Shown: positions 43,463 through 51,778 of the stretch, piece by piece
Layout: the number at the start of each line of letters is the position of its first letter
How positions within the stretch are numbered: the stretch's first letter is position 1
NCBI RefSeq assembly: GCF_044628455.1
Contig: NZ_JBIYZW010000001.1
Coordinates: forward strand, 2,356,001 to 2,420,000
Length of the DNA stretch: 64,000 nucleotides
Direction: 5' to 3'
Source: Solirubrum sp044628455
GTDB taxonomy: Bacteria > Bacteroidota > Bacteroidia > Cytophagales > Hymenobacteraceae
The notes under the pieces: generated by a model
What the model was told of the DNA's origin: nothing
The model's input: only the letters and a program-made list of their open reading frames with translations
The model's database searches: none
Translations under genes and position numbers: made by a program

Positions 43463-43638
43463 GGCGGCAGGAAGCTTGGGCTTGCGAAGAAACAACACCC
43501 GCGCCCGCGCAACAAAAGAAACAAGGCTTATCTGCATGGGAGGAGGCCTGCCAACCGGCCCGCCCGGCGGACTTTTAGAAGGCTCCTAACAAAGCACGGT
43601 TTTCCCACCCCCCGCGGCAATCCGCGCCACCGGGCAAT

Positions 43639-43776
43639 TTAGTCTCCCCGCCGCTCCCGATGGCCACCTGCGTACTGGCACGGAGGCTCCGGCCTGGGCC
43701 CGCCAAGGTGCAGCAGTGCGTTGCCCTGGTCAACCACGCCTCGGTGGTTGGCGATGATCAAGTCGTCCGTCGGGAC
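43639..43776 (-). pseudogene. Remnant of an AstE/AspA-like (succinylglutamate desuccinylase) gene, C-terminal end
   Basis: On the minus strand, an open stretch directly after a TAG (43777-43779) reads VPTDDLIIANHRGVVDQGNA, then LLHLGGP. It aligns with the C-terminus of the intact AstE-like protein at 50678-51778 (GFIIGLNHMPVVNQGDALLH, then IGVPEP). The DNA is also visibly similar (for example CAGCAGTGCGTTGCCCTGGT against CAGCAGCGCATCGCCCTGGT). Nothing of the remaining ~330 residues is present. I read it as a decayed fragment left by deletion of a paralog. Confidence 0.55.
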
Positions 43777-43847
43777 CTACTGGCAGCTGACGGTGGGCAA
43801 CGCCCCCTGAAAGCGGCGGCCGCGCCCTGCCCCTGCGGCCAGACATA

Positions 43848-43877
43848 ATAAAGGGCGGCCCAGCGGACCGCCCTTTT
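43848..43877 (-). terminator. Terminator downstream of the adhesin-like gene
   Basis: AAAGGGCGG (43850-43858) and CCGCCCTTT (43868-43876), with extra GG/CC pairing. On the minus strand the stem is followed by TTATTATG. It lies about 155 bases beyond the stop at 44030. Confidence 0.7.
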
Positions 43878-44029
43878 CCGGGATAGTAGGCAAACGATAC
43901 CCGCGCCCCTGGAGCCAGTCCCACCAGCCGCTCCGAAAGGGCAGCAGGGTTGGAATAGGCTTTCAGGTGGTTCGTCCTAAGCACCCGCAGTCACGGGTCG
44001 TCGTGCTGAGCTTGCTTCAGCACCAAGGC

Positions 44030-46678
44030 TTAGTTGCCGGTGCGCATAATGGTCCAGTTCACGCCATCCGATATGGCAATGACCGTTTTGCTCGAACCCG
44101 TGGTATTGAGGGTGTACTGCTGGATGCCGCTGCCCGCGGCGCTGTCGATGAGCTGGCCGCTGCCGACGGTGAGAATGGCGTTGGTGCTGCCGCTGTTGTT
44201 GCGCAGGTAGTAGATGCGGCCGGTGCAGGTGCCCGGGTTGGGCAGGCGGTAGTACTGGTTGCTGGAGCTGCTCGGCGCCAGCCCGTAGTAGCTTCCAATG
44301 ATATCCGTCAAGTGAATGCGGCCCTGGTCGAGGCCGTTGGCGTTGCCGCTGGTGCCGCCCCCGTAGCCATTCACTACGCCCACGGCAAAGGTGCCCGCGA
44401 CCTGCAGCGAGCTGTGCGGCTGCTCCACACCGATGCCCACGCTGGTAGCCGTAGAGTTGCCCGGCGTGCCGCCCATGACCAGGGAGTTGCTCTGCTTGAC
44501 GCGGGCACTGTTGCCAATCGCGTAGGCATTGTTCAGACCGGCGTCGGCCTGCGCACTGGTCCCGATGATGATGTTGCTGGAATTGTTGGTCAGGTCCGAC
44601 CCGGCGCTGGCCCCAATCACGACGTTACCGCCGTTGGTGATGAGACCGGTAGCCGCGCTGGCGCCGATAAACACGTTGTTGGCGCCCGTGGTCATGCGGT
44701 AGCCCGCGCTGGACCCCACGATGGTATTGCTTGCTTCGGTCGACCGCTGCCCCGCCGTGTTGCCAATGAAGGTATTGGCTCCCTGCTGGGTGCTGCTCTC
44801 GCCGGCCTTGTTCCCGACGAAGGTATTCTGTTGGGCGGTGGTTACGGCCACGCCGGCATTGAAGCCCAGCATCACCGACGTCGAACCGGGGGAGTTGTTG
44901 CCCAGCGACACGCGCCCGTTGCCGAACACCCGAAAGGCCTCATCTCCGTTGCGCTTAAAGACAAGGTCCTCGTTGTTGTTGCTCCCGAGGAATTGGGTAC
45001 CGTCGAGAGTATTGCCCGTCAGGCTCCAGCCGCTGCTGCTGGGCAGGGTGGCCCAGGTGTTGTCGCCGCGCAGGTAGGTGCTGCTGCTGGCCGTGCCCGT
45101 GGCCGCCAGCTTCGGAATGGTCACCGCGTCGTCGGCCAGCTTGGCGCTGGTGATGGCCCCGCCCGCCACGGTGGGGTTGGGGTAGGTGCCGGTCAGGTCG
45201 CCGCCGGCCGCGCCGGTAGGCGCCCCGCCGCCCCCGCCGATGGGAATGGCCTGGGTGCTCAGGTTGCCGGTTGCATCGGCCACCACCATGCGGCTGCCGG
45301 CGCCGCCCAGGCTTTCGAGGCGCACGTTCGCCGTGCCGGCGGTGCCCCCCACGTGGAATGTTGTGGCCGGGTTGCCGGCCGCCGGGCCGATGCCTACGCG
45401 GCCGGTACTGCGCCAGCCCAGCACACCGGTGGTGGTACTGCCACTGCGAGTACCCAGCAGGCCGCCACCCGCGCCGGTCAGCTCGGGGCCGTCGGGTGAG
45501 GCCACCCAGATGAGGCGGTGGTTGGCGTCGGCGGCCGAGCGCAGGTGCAGGGCGTTATTGGCCAGGGCCAGGGTTTGGCTGGCGAGGTGGCTGCCCAGGT
45601 TGTCGCCGAGGCTGCTGGCAGCCACGCTGCCCAGGTTGCCGCTGGCGTCGGTGGTCACCACGCCGGCCGTGCTCAGGCTGCGCAGGCGGGTGCTGCCGGC
45701 CACATCAAGCTGGGCGCTGGGCGTCTCGGTACCGATACCCACGTTTCCGCTGGTAGTGCTGTACAGGGCCGGGCTGCCGGGCAGGGTGTAGCTCACCGTA
45801 AACACCAGGTCGTTGCTCGCTGCAGTGGCGCCGTTGTAGATGGAGCCCCCGGCGTAGGGGTCGCCGACGGCGCGCCGCCACCCGGTGGCACCCGTGCTGA
45901 ACGAGTACGTACCCGCCGCGTCTACTGTCAAGGGGGTAGTCAGCACAATGGTATTGACGCCGTTGGTATACGTCAGCCCCGGTTGGGTACCCAGCACCGT
46001 GCCGCCCGGCGTGCCCGCGTAGATGGTGAGTGTGCCCGTGGTGCTGCCTGCGCTGCCCCGCGTGAGGCTAATCTGGGTGATGGTGGCTCCGGCGGGCAGC
46101 TGAAAGCTCTGGCCCACGTCGCCCGCGGTGCTGTAGGTGACGTTGTTGTTCGTCTGGCTCACGCTGCCGCTACTGCTGGGGCCCACGGCCCGCACGCTGC
46201 CCACTACGTCGAGCGTGGCCGTGGGCGCGGTGGTGCCGATGCCCACCTGGCCGCTGCTGCTGATGGCCAGGCCGGTGCTGCCGCCGTTGCCCACCAGCTG
46301 GTTCGCAGCCAGGTCGAGGTTCTGGGTGGCGGTGTGGTTGCCCAGGTTGTCGCCGGCCGGACTCAGGAACACCCAGGCGCCCGGCGTGCCGGCGTAGTAC
46401 CAGAAGCCCGTCTGCGGGCCGCCGCTGGCCGTGCCGTCGGTCTGGTATACCATCAGGCCCTGCGGGGGCGCGACAATGGCCAGGCGCTGGGCCTGGGTCA
46501 GGCGCGGGATAAGCAGACCCTTGTCGGTGGCTGAGAGGTCGAGCACGGCCTTGGCGTCGGGCTGGCCGGCCGTGCCGATGCGCACGCCCCCGGTCTGGGC
46601 CAGGGCAGCGGGGGCGGCGGCGAGCAGCAAAGCGGCGGTCAGCCAGGCAGGCCGAACGAGGCGTAGCGGTTTGTTCAT
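44030..46678 (-). CDS. Adhesin / tail-fibre-like repeat protein
   Basis: 882 aa from ATG 46678, with a signal peptide to about AALAQ. The start GGVRIGTAGQPDAKAVLDLS, then KGLLIPRLTQAQRLAI and GLMVYQTD, is the common N-terminal domain of Bacteroidota fibre-like proteins. Repeated VGIGTxxPxAxLDVxGS segments follow (around 145, 310 and 430), then YadA-head-like repeats at ~640-780 (NTFVGNKAGESS, NTFIGNTAGQRS, NTIVGSSAGYRM, NNVFIGASAATG). The C-terminal ~100 residues form a compact domain ending WTIMRTGN. There is no T9SS domain or autotransporter barrel, so the surface attachment route is unclear. It stands alone between two signalling gene pairs. Confidence 0.75.
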   Translation of the reverse strand: MNKPLRLVRPAWLTAALLLAAAPAALAQTGGVRIGTAGQPDAKAVLDLSATDKGLLIPRLTQAQRLAIVAPPQGLMVYQTDGTASGGPQTGFWYYAGTPGAWVFLSPAGDNLGNHTATQNLDLAANQLVGNGGSTGLAISSSGQVGIGTTAPTATLDVVGSVRAVGPSSSGSVSQTNNNVTYSTAGDVGQSFQLPAGATITQISLTRGSAGSTTGTLTIYAGTPGGTVLGTQPGLTYTNGVNTIVLTTPLTVDAAGTYSFSTGATGWRRAVGDPYAGGSIYNGATAASNDLVFTVSYTLPGSPALYSTTSGNVGIGTETPSAQLDVAGSTRLRSLSTAGVVTTDASGNLGSVAASSLGDNLGSHLASQTLALANNALHLRSAADANHRLIWVASPDGPELTGAGGGLLGTRSGSTTTGVLGWRSTGRVGIGPAAGNPATTFHVGGTAGTANVRLESLGGAGSRMVVADATGNLSTQAIPIGGGGGAPTGAAGGDLTGTYPNPTVAGGAITSAKLADDAVTIPKLAATGTASSSTYLRGDNTWATLPSSSGWSLTGNTLDGTQFLGSNNNEDLVFKRNGDEAFRVFGNGRVSLGNNSPGSTSVMLGFNAGVAVTTAQQNTFVGNKAGESSTQQGANTFIGNTAGQRSTEASNTIVGSSAGYRMTTGANNVFIGASAATGLITNGGNVVIGASAGSDLTNNSSNIIIGTSAQADAGLNNAYAIGNSARVKQSNSLVMGGTPGNSTATSVGIGVEQPHSSLQVAGTFAVGVVNGYGGGTSGNANGLDQGRIHLTDIIGSYYGLAPSSSSNQYYRLPNPGTCTGRIYYLRNNSGSTNAILTVGSGQLIDSAAGSGIQQYTLNTTGSSKTVIAISDGVNWTIMRTGN

Positions 46679-46730
46679 AGGGGTTTGGGGCAGGAGTCCG
46701 GTCCCGCATTCGCGACCCGGATTGCAGCGC

Positions 46731-46738
46731 CAAAGCTA
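46731..46738 (-). promoter_or_regulatory. -7 box upstream of the adhesin-like gene
   Basis: TAGCTTTG on the minus strand (CAAAGCTA on the plus strand), a perfect TAnnTTTG, 53 bases before the ATG. There is no TTTG at the ideal distance; TTG at 46763-46765 leaves a 24-base spacer. Confidence 0.45.
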
Positions 46739-46836
46739 AGCCAACCAGATAGCCGATAAATACAATGGCCTTGTACCCTGTTCAGGGGACAGGCGCGCCA
46801 CATCCTTTTGGCCGCCGCAACCCACCTTTGCGGCCG

Positions 46837-47484
46837 ATGACCGCCCCCACCTTTCCCATTGCCCTGGCCCTCGTTGAAGACGACGCCCGCGTGCGCGAGC
46901 TGCTACGGGAGTACCTGGGTCGCCAGCCCGAGTTTACCTGCCCGATCGTCGTCGGCTCGATGGAAGAGTTCTGGGCGGAGCTGGAACTGAGTTTGCCCCC
47001 GCGCGTCATTCTGCTCGACGTGAGCCTGCCCGGCCAGACTGGCCTGCAAGCCCTGCCCCAGCTGCGCAAGCGCCTGCCCAACTGCGACGTGATTCTGCAA
47101 ACTATGCACGACGACCCCGACCGCATCTACCAGGCGCTGCGGGCCGGCGCCACGGGCTACGTCATCAAAAACGCCACCAGCCTGCCCCAGTACCGGCAAG
47201 CCATCCTCGACGTGCTGCAGGGCGGGGCGGCCCTCTCCCCTTCGGTGGCCCGCAAGGCCCTGCAGCACTTCCAGCCCGCCCCCAGCCAGCAGCCCGACCT
47301 GCTCTCGGCCCGTGAGCAGGAGGTGCTGCAGGGCTTGGTCGAAGGCCTCACCGAAAAGCAGGTAGCCGCCCGCCTCACCCTCTCCCCCGACACGGTGCAC
47401 ACCTACGTCAAGCGTCTCTACGACAAGCTGAAAGTCAACTCGCGGGCCGAACTGCTGAGCCGGGCCGTGAAGGGCGACCTGTAA
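46837..47484 (+). CDS. NarL/LuxR-family response regulator
   Basis: 215 aa from ATG 46837 (MTAPTFPIAL), chosen over the longer frame at 46765 because the receiver begins right after it. Receiver: ALVEDD (acidic pair 15-16), Asp61 in LLDVSLPGQTG, Thr in LQTMHDD, Lys111 in GYVIKN. LuxR helix-turn-helix at ~155-205: LSAREQEVLQGLVEGLTEKQ, VAARLTLSPDTVHTYVKRLY. It converges on the kinase gene at 47500-50487 with only 15 bases between the stops; that kinase is the likely partner. Target genes are unknown; the divergent adhesin-like gene is an obvious candidate. Confidence 0.92.
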   Translation: MTAPTFPIALALVEDDARVRELLREYLGRQPEFTCPIVVGSMEEFWAELELSLPPRVILLDVSLPGQTGLQALPQLRKRLPNCDVILQTMHDDPDRIYQALRAGATGYVIKNATSLPQYRQAILDVLQGGAALSPSVARKALQHFQPAPSQQPDLLSAREQEVLQGLVEGLTEKQVAARLTLSPDTVHTYVKRLYDKLKVNSRAELLSRAVKGDL

Positions 47485-47499
47485 ACGTTTCCGGGGCAG

Positions 47500-50487
47500 C
47501 TAGGGCACCCGCAGCCGCACCTGCCAGCCGCCCGGCACCGGCCCGGCGGCCAGCTCGGCTCCGAGCAGCTGGGCGCGGTGTCGCATGTTGCGCAGCCCCT
47601 GCCCCGCTCGCGAGGTGCCCGCTGCTGCTCCCTGACTGCTCACCGTCAGCTCCAGCGGGGAGGCGTAGTGTAGGGCCACGCCGATGACGCTGCCGGGCCG
47701 AGAGTATTTCAGGGCATTGTTGACGGCTTCCTTGAAGATCAGGTACACGTGCTGGCGCACCGTGGGCGGCAGGGGCCGATTTAACTCAGGCGGTAGGTGC
47801 GCGTCGTCGAGCAGCAGCTGGCGGCCGGTGGCGCGGGCCGTGGCGTCGAGGTGGTCCCGCATGCGGTCCACGAGGGCCGCCAAGCTGTCGGCGCCCGCGT
47901 CCACGCTCCAGATAATGTCGCGCACGGTACTGGCTGCGGCGCGGCTGTCGTCGACCAAGGCCGTGAGGCGGGCGGGCGGGCCCTGCTCCAGCTCGCGCAG
48001 TAGCTCGGCCTGCATGGTCACGCGGGTCAGCAACGAGCCCACTTCGTCGTGCAGATCGGCGGCCAGGCGGGCGCGCAGGGCATTTTCGCGCTGCACCCGC
48101 CGCAGCCGGCCGCGCTGCCACAGGTACACCGCGGCCACGGCGGCCACCGCGGCCAGCACCCAGGTCAGGGGTCGGTTCCACCACGCGGCCGTCACCACCA
48201 AGGGCAGGCGCAGCACGTTGGCGGCGGGCACGCCCTGGCTGGTTTCGCCCCGTACTTCCACGGTGTAGCGCCCCGGCGGCAGGCCCTGCAGGCGCAGCTG
48301 CGGGGTAGTGCCCAGACCCAGCCACCGGTCGGCCAGCCAGCCGCGCACCCGGTAGGCGTACCGGGCCCGGGCGGGGTCGGGGGTGTTGGTCAGGGCCAGG
48401 TGCAGGTCGATGAGAGGCGCCTCGGGCGCCAGCGTGAGGGCCGGCAGGCCATCGGGGGGCAGCAGGTAGCGGGTGCGACTGGCCTCGGCCGAGGCGCTAA
48501 GCACGGTTTGGGCCGTCAGCAACAGGCGCGGCCGCACGGCGGAGGTCAGGGGCACCCGGCCGGGCCACACCCGGTGCATCCCGGCCACGCTGCCGATCAG
48601 CAGGGAGCTGTCGGCCGGGTCTACGTAGGCGGCGCGGGCGTTGCACTCATCAGAAGCTAGGCCGTCGGCGGTGGTAAATACGGCCAGCTGCCTGCTGTTT
48701 GGCTGGTAGCGCACCAGCCCCTGGTAGGTACCCAGCCAGAGGAAACCGCCCGCGCTGGGCGTGATGGTAGCCACCGAGGAACTGGGCAGGCCCTGGCCCC
48801 GCGTCAGCACCACCCGGGCGCGGCCATCGGGCTCGATAACGGCCAGGCCGTGGGCGCGCGTGCCCACCCACAGCCGGCCTTCGGGCGCCAGGTACAGGCA
48901 GCGGGCCCCGCCGACGGCCACGCGACGCGGCGCCGGGACCGTGGGGCCGTAGCGCACGCGCGCGCCGGTGCGCAGCGTGAGTTGTTCCACGCCCTCGGGC
49001 GTGGCCAGCCAGAGGTGCCCCCGGCCATCGGGGCACACGTCCTCGAGCAGCTGCCCGGCCAGGGGCGGGGCGGCGCCGGGCCGGGCGGGCGGCACATAGG
49101 GCCGGAAGGTTTGGGCAGCGGGGTCGTACTCGTACAGCCCGATGCGGGTGGCAGCCCACACGCGGCCGCTGCCCGGGTCACGCTCCAGGCTGTTGACGCC
49201 GATGTCGGCCTGCACCTGTCCCCGCGGCACCAGGTGCCGGAACTGCCCGGTGCGCGGGTTGAAGCGCAGCAGCGGAAAGGCGCCCGCCGCCAGCCAGTCG
49301 CCGCCCGGCCCCAGCGGCGCCGGCACGATGCCCAGCAGCACGGGGGCGTTGCCGGTGGGCAGCACCGCCGCCCGCCAGGGCCGCAGCGGGGCCAGCGACG
49401 AATCAGCAGCCTGAGTCAGCAGGCGGCCGTAGCTGCTCACCAGCAAGCGGCCATCGGGCAGGCGCACAGCGGCCCGCACGCTGTAGGGGCGCCCGTCCGG
49501 CCCCGGCAGCGCCCGGATAAAGTCGGTAGAAGCAGCCCGGGTCCAGCAGCCGCGCAGGCCGGTATCGAACACCCACCAACGGCCGGCCTGGTCGGCTTTA
49601 AGGCGGCCGCGCCAAATGTCGCCCACGGGAAAAGGCAGCGGCAGGACGGTGCGCAGCCGCAGCTGCGGCGCAGGGCCGGGCGTCCATTTCAGCTCCCGCA
49701 CCTGCCCCGGGGTAATGAGCACGGGCCCCTCGGGCAGACGCAGCAAGTCGGTACCCGTTTCAGTGGCGCGAGAAGCCCAGCGCAGCATCTCGGTGCACCG
49801 TCCGGCGGGGCCGAGGCGGTAGGCGGCGCTGCTGCTCAGCAGCCAGGGCCGGCCGGCGGGGTCGTACACCAGCCGCAGCACGCCCGGAATGGACACCGGC
49901 CAGGCGCCCAGCCGCTGCCCGCCGGGGCGCAGTTGGCGCAGGCTATCGGGGCCCGACAGCCAGAGAGTGCCGTCGGGAGCCGTCCAGATGTCGCCCACGC
50001 TGGTGCCGGCGCTGAGCGGCTGCGCGGTAGGCCGCCCGGCCAGGGTGTAGGCGCGCACGCCGGCCCGGTCCTGGCCCACCCACACCCGCCGCCCGTCGGT
50101 GGCCAGGGTGGTAATGTGCCGGTTGCTGCTGCGAGGCTCGGGCAGCGCCAGGGCCTCCAGCACGCCGTCGGGGCGAAAGCGGAAGAGGCCGGCCTCGGTG
50201 CCCAGCCAGAGCTGGCCGTCGGGCAAAGCCAGCAGTTCGTTGCAGGGTACAGGGGGCAGGGACACGCCGCCGCGGCGCAGGGCATTGAGGGGCACCAGTT
50301 CGCTGCCATCGTAGCGGTACACGCCGTCGTCGGTACCTACCCAGAGCAGGCCGTCGGGCGTCGAGGTCAGGTTGCGCAGCATCAGGCCGCCAAGAGCCGC
50401 ATCGGGCAGCCACCCGCCCCCGGGCGCGGCCCGGGTCGGCCTAACCAGCCCCCCAATAACAAGCAGCAGCAGCAGCCACACTCTCAT
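47500..50487 (-). CDS. Hybrid-sensor-type histidine kinase with beta-propeller (Y_Y_Y, HisKA_3), atypical ATP site
   Basis: 995 aa from ATG 50487, with a signal peptide to about 20. The periplasmic sensor is a two-component-regulator propeller (repeats such as LLWVGTDDGVYRYDGSEL, LWLGTEAGLFRF, LWLATPEGVEQL and FLWLGTYQGLVRY; ~30-640), followed by a Y_Y_Y-like Ig domain (~680-760), a membrane helix (~775-790) and HisKA_3 with ARLAADLHDEVGSLLTRV (His near 813). The ATPase N box is normal (FKEAVNNALKYS), and GQGLRNMRHRAQLLG is present. The usual Asp-x-Gly-x-Gly motif is replaced by VSSQGAAAGTSRAG (around 948), so ATP binding may be altered. These sensors usually detect glycans or their breakdown products. 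Confidence 0.88.
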   Translation of the reverse strand: MRVWLLLLLVIGGLVRPTRAAPGGGWLPDAALGGLMLRNLTSTPDGLLWVGTDDGVYRYDGSELVPLNALRRGGVSLPPVPCNELLALPDGQLWLGTEAGLFRFRPDGVLEALALPEPRSSNRHITTLATDGRRVWVGQDRAGVRAYTLAGRPTAQPLSAGTSVGDIWTAPDGTLWLSGPDSLRQLRPGGQRLGAWPVSIPGVLRLVYDPAGRPWLLSSSAAYRLGPAGRCTEMLRWASRATETGTDLLRLPEGPVLITPGQVRELKWTPGPAPQLRLRTVLPLPFPVGDIWRGRLKADQAGRWWVFDTGLRGCWTRAASTDFIRALPGPDGRPYSVRAAVRLPDGRLLVSSYGRLLTQAADSSLAPLRPWRAAVLPTGNAPVLLGIVPAPLGPGGDWLAAGAFPLLRFNPRTGQFRHLVPRGQVQADIGVNSLERDPGSGRVWAATRIGLYEYDPAAQTFRPYVPPARPGAAPPLAGQLLEDVCPDGRGHLWLATPEGVEQLTLRTGARVRYGPTVPAPRRVAVGGARCLYLAPEGRLWVGTRAHGLAVIEPDGRARVVLTRGQGLPSSSVATITPSAGGFLWLGTYQGLVRYQPNSRQLAVFTTADGLASDECNARAAYVDPADSSLLIGSVAGMHRVWPGRVPLTSAVRPRLLLTAQTVLSASAEASRTRYLLPPDGLPALTLAPEAPLIDLHLALTNTPDPARARYAYRVRGWLADRWLGLGTTPQLRLQGLPPGRYTVEVRGETSQGVPAANVLRLPLVVTAAWWNRPLTWVLAAVAAVAAVYLWQRGRLRRVQRENALRARLAADLHDEVGSLLTRVTMQAELLRELEQGPPARLTALVDDSRAAASTVRDIIWSVDAGADSLAALVDRMRDHLDATARATGRQLLLDDAHLPPELNRPLPPTVRQHVYLIFKEAVNNALKYSRPGSVIGVALHYASPLELTVSSQGAAAGTSRAGQGLRNMRHRAQLLGAELAAGPVPGGWQVRLRVP

Positions 50488-50677
50488 GGCGGCAAGATAG
50501 GCCGGGCGACGTGCGTCTGAATATTAATTCAACAAGAATGAATGTTTTAAGCGTGGTCCGCGCTGGGCAGGGCGCCCCACTTTCGCGGCTTACTGCCCGC
50601 CGGTTGCTCCTCTCGAATGCTCTGGCTACGAAGCCCCCGAAGCCCCAGCAGAGCCTATCGGGGTTGCCCGGGCTGGC

Positions 50678-51778
50678 CTAGCCCGCCTTGTCGGCCGGCT
50701 CGGGCACGCCGATGTGCAGCAGCGCATCGCCCTGGTTGACGACCGGCATGTGGTTGAGGCCGATGATGAAGCCGCTCACCGGCGACACCAGCCGCACGGC
50801 CTGCTCGCCGTAGGGGTCGGCCACCACGCCGTATTCCTGGCCCTTCTGCACGTAGTCGCCGGTTTTCAGGTAGCTGCGCCACAGCCCGGCGTACTTGGCC
50901 CGCAGCCAGGTGTGGCGGCGGCACACCACCGTGGCCTGGGCGGGCGCGGGCGCGTCGGGCAGCATGCCCAGGTGGTGCAGAAACCGGAAGGTGCCGGCCG
51001 TGGCCAGCTCGATGCCGCCCTCGTCGAGGCGCAGCGACTCGCCGGTCTCGTACACGATGATGCGCCGGCCCTGCTGCATGGCGGCCTCGCGCAGCGACCC
51101 GGGACGCAGGGCCGCGTGCAGGGTGAAGGGCGCGGCAAAGGCAGCGGCCAGGGCGTCGGTTTCGGGGTCTTCGCCCAGCAGGCAACGCACCTGCGGGTGG
51201 TTGGAGCGCGCCGCCCCGCCGGTGTGGAAGTCGATGCCGTAGTCGATCAGCGGCATGATTTCGCGCATGAAGCGGTGGGCCACCCGGCTGGCTACCGAGC
51301 CGCGCGGGTGACCGGGAAACGAGCGGTTCACGTCCTTGCCGTCGGGCACCTCGCGCGAGAAGTTCAGGAAGCCGTAGATGTTCAGGATGGGAATGGCCAC
51401 GATGCTGCCGCGCAGCGGCTGCTGCAGCTGCCCGCGCCGCACCATGCGCCGGATGGTTTCGATGCCGTTTACCTCGTCGCCGTGCATGCCCGCCATCAGC
51501 AGCACCGTGGGGCCGGGCTGAGTCGAACGGAACACGTGCACCGGCACGTCGATGACCGTGCCCGAGGGCAGCCGGGCAATGACGAGGCGGGTGAGCACCT
51601 GCTCGCCGGGGCGGATGGTGAGGCCGTTGAGGCTGAAATCGGGGACGGGGGCGGCGGGAGTAGCGGTAGGGTCCAAAGGCGGCGTAAATGGCGTGAGGCG
51701 GGGCGGTCTAAGTTCCGCAAATTCCGGCGGCCTATTCCACCACCAGCCGACGGGTAGCCGCGGCGTGAGTGGCCTCAT
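50678..51778 (-). CDS. AstE/AspA-like succinylglutamate desuccinylase/aspartoacylase family protein
   Basis: 366 aa if the ATG at 51778 is used; that start overlaps the end of the upstream gene by 47 bases, and a TTG at 51677 would avoid this. The zinc-carboxypeptidase-like core is complete: GMHGDEVNGIETIR (zinc His/Glu, ~97-110), NIYGFLNFSREVPDGKDVNR, and DFHTGG (second zinc His). The C-terminus ends with a small beta domain (GDYVQKGQEYGVVADPYGEQ and GFIIGLNHMPVVNQGDALLH). Family members remove acyl groups from amino acids or side chains. Relatives are often encoded with RimK-type ligases and retropepsin-like proteases, as here, suggesting removal of added glutamates or a related peptide tag; this is inference. 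Confidence 0.88.
   Translation of the reverse strand: MRPLTPRLPVGWWWNRPPEFAELRPPRLTPFTPPLDPTATPAAPVPDFSLNGLTIRPGEQVLTRLVIARLPSGTVIDVPVHVFRSTQPGPTVLLMAGMHGDEVNGIETIRRMVRRGQLQQPLRGSIVAIPILNIYGFLNFSREVPDGKDVNRSFPGHPRGSVASRVAHRFMREIMPLIDYGIDFHTGGAARSNHPQVRCLLGEDPETDALAAAFAAPFTLHAALRPGSLREAAMQQGRRIIVYETGESLRLDEGGIELATAGTFRFLHHLGMLPDAPAPAQATVVCRRHTWLRAKYAGLWRSYLKTGDYVQKGQEYGVVADPYGEQAVRLVSPVSGFIIGLNHMPVVNQGDALLHIGVPEPADKAG

Larger units (their letters stand above)
43463..44029. other. Gap containing an AstE-like gene remnant and a terminator
   Basis: 567 bases between two minus-strand genes. It contains the upstream region of the regulator gene (43463-43638), the pseudogene remnant at 43639-43776, and the terminator at 43848-43877. 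43878-44029 shows nothing I can assign. Confidence 0.6.

Noticed and set aside
43730..43984. An 84-codon minus-strand ORF in the 43.5-44.0 kb gap
   Set aside because: It crosses the terminator hairpin in a different frame from the AstE-like remnant and has no recognisable features.
44030..46678. Prophage tail fibre
   Set aside because: The repeats are fibre-like, but it has a signal peptide and no phage genes lie nearby, so a cellular surface protein is more likely.
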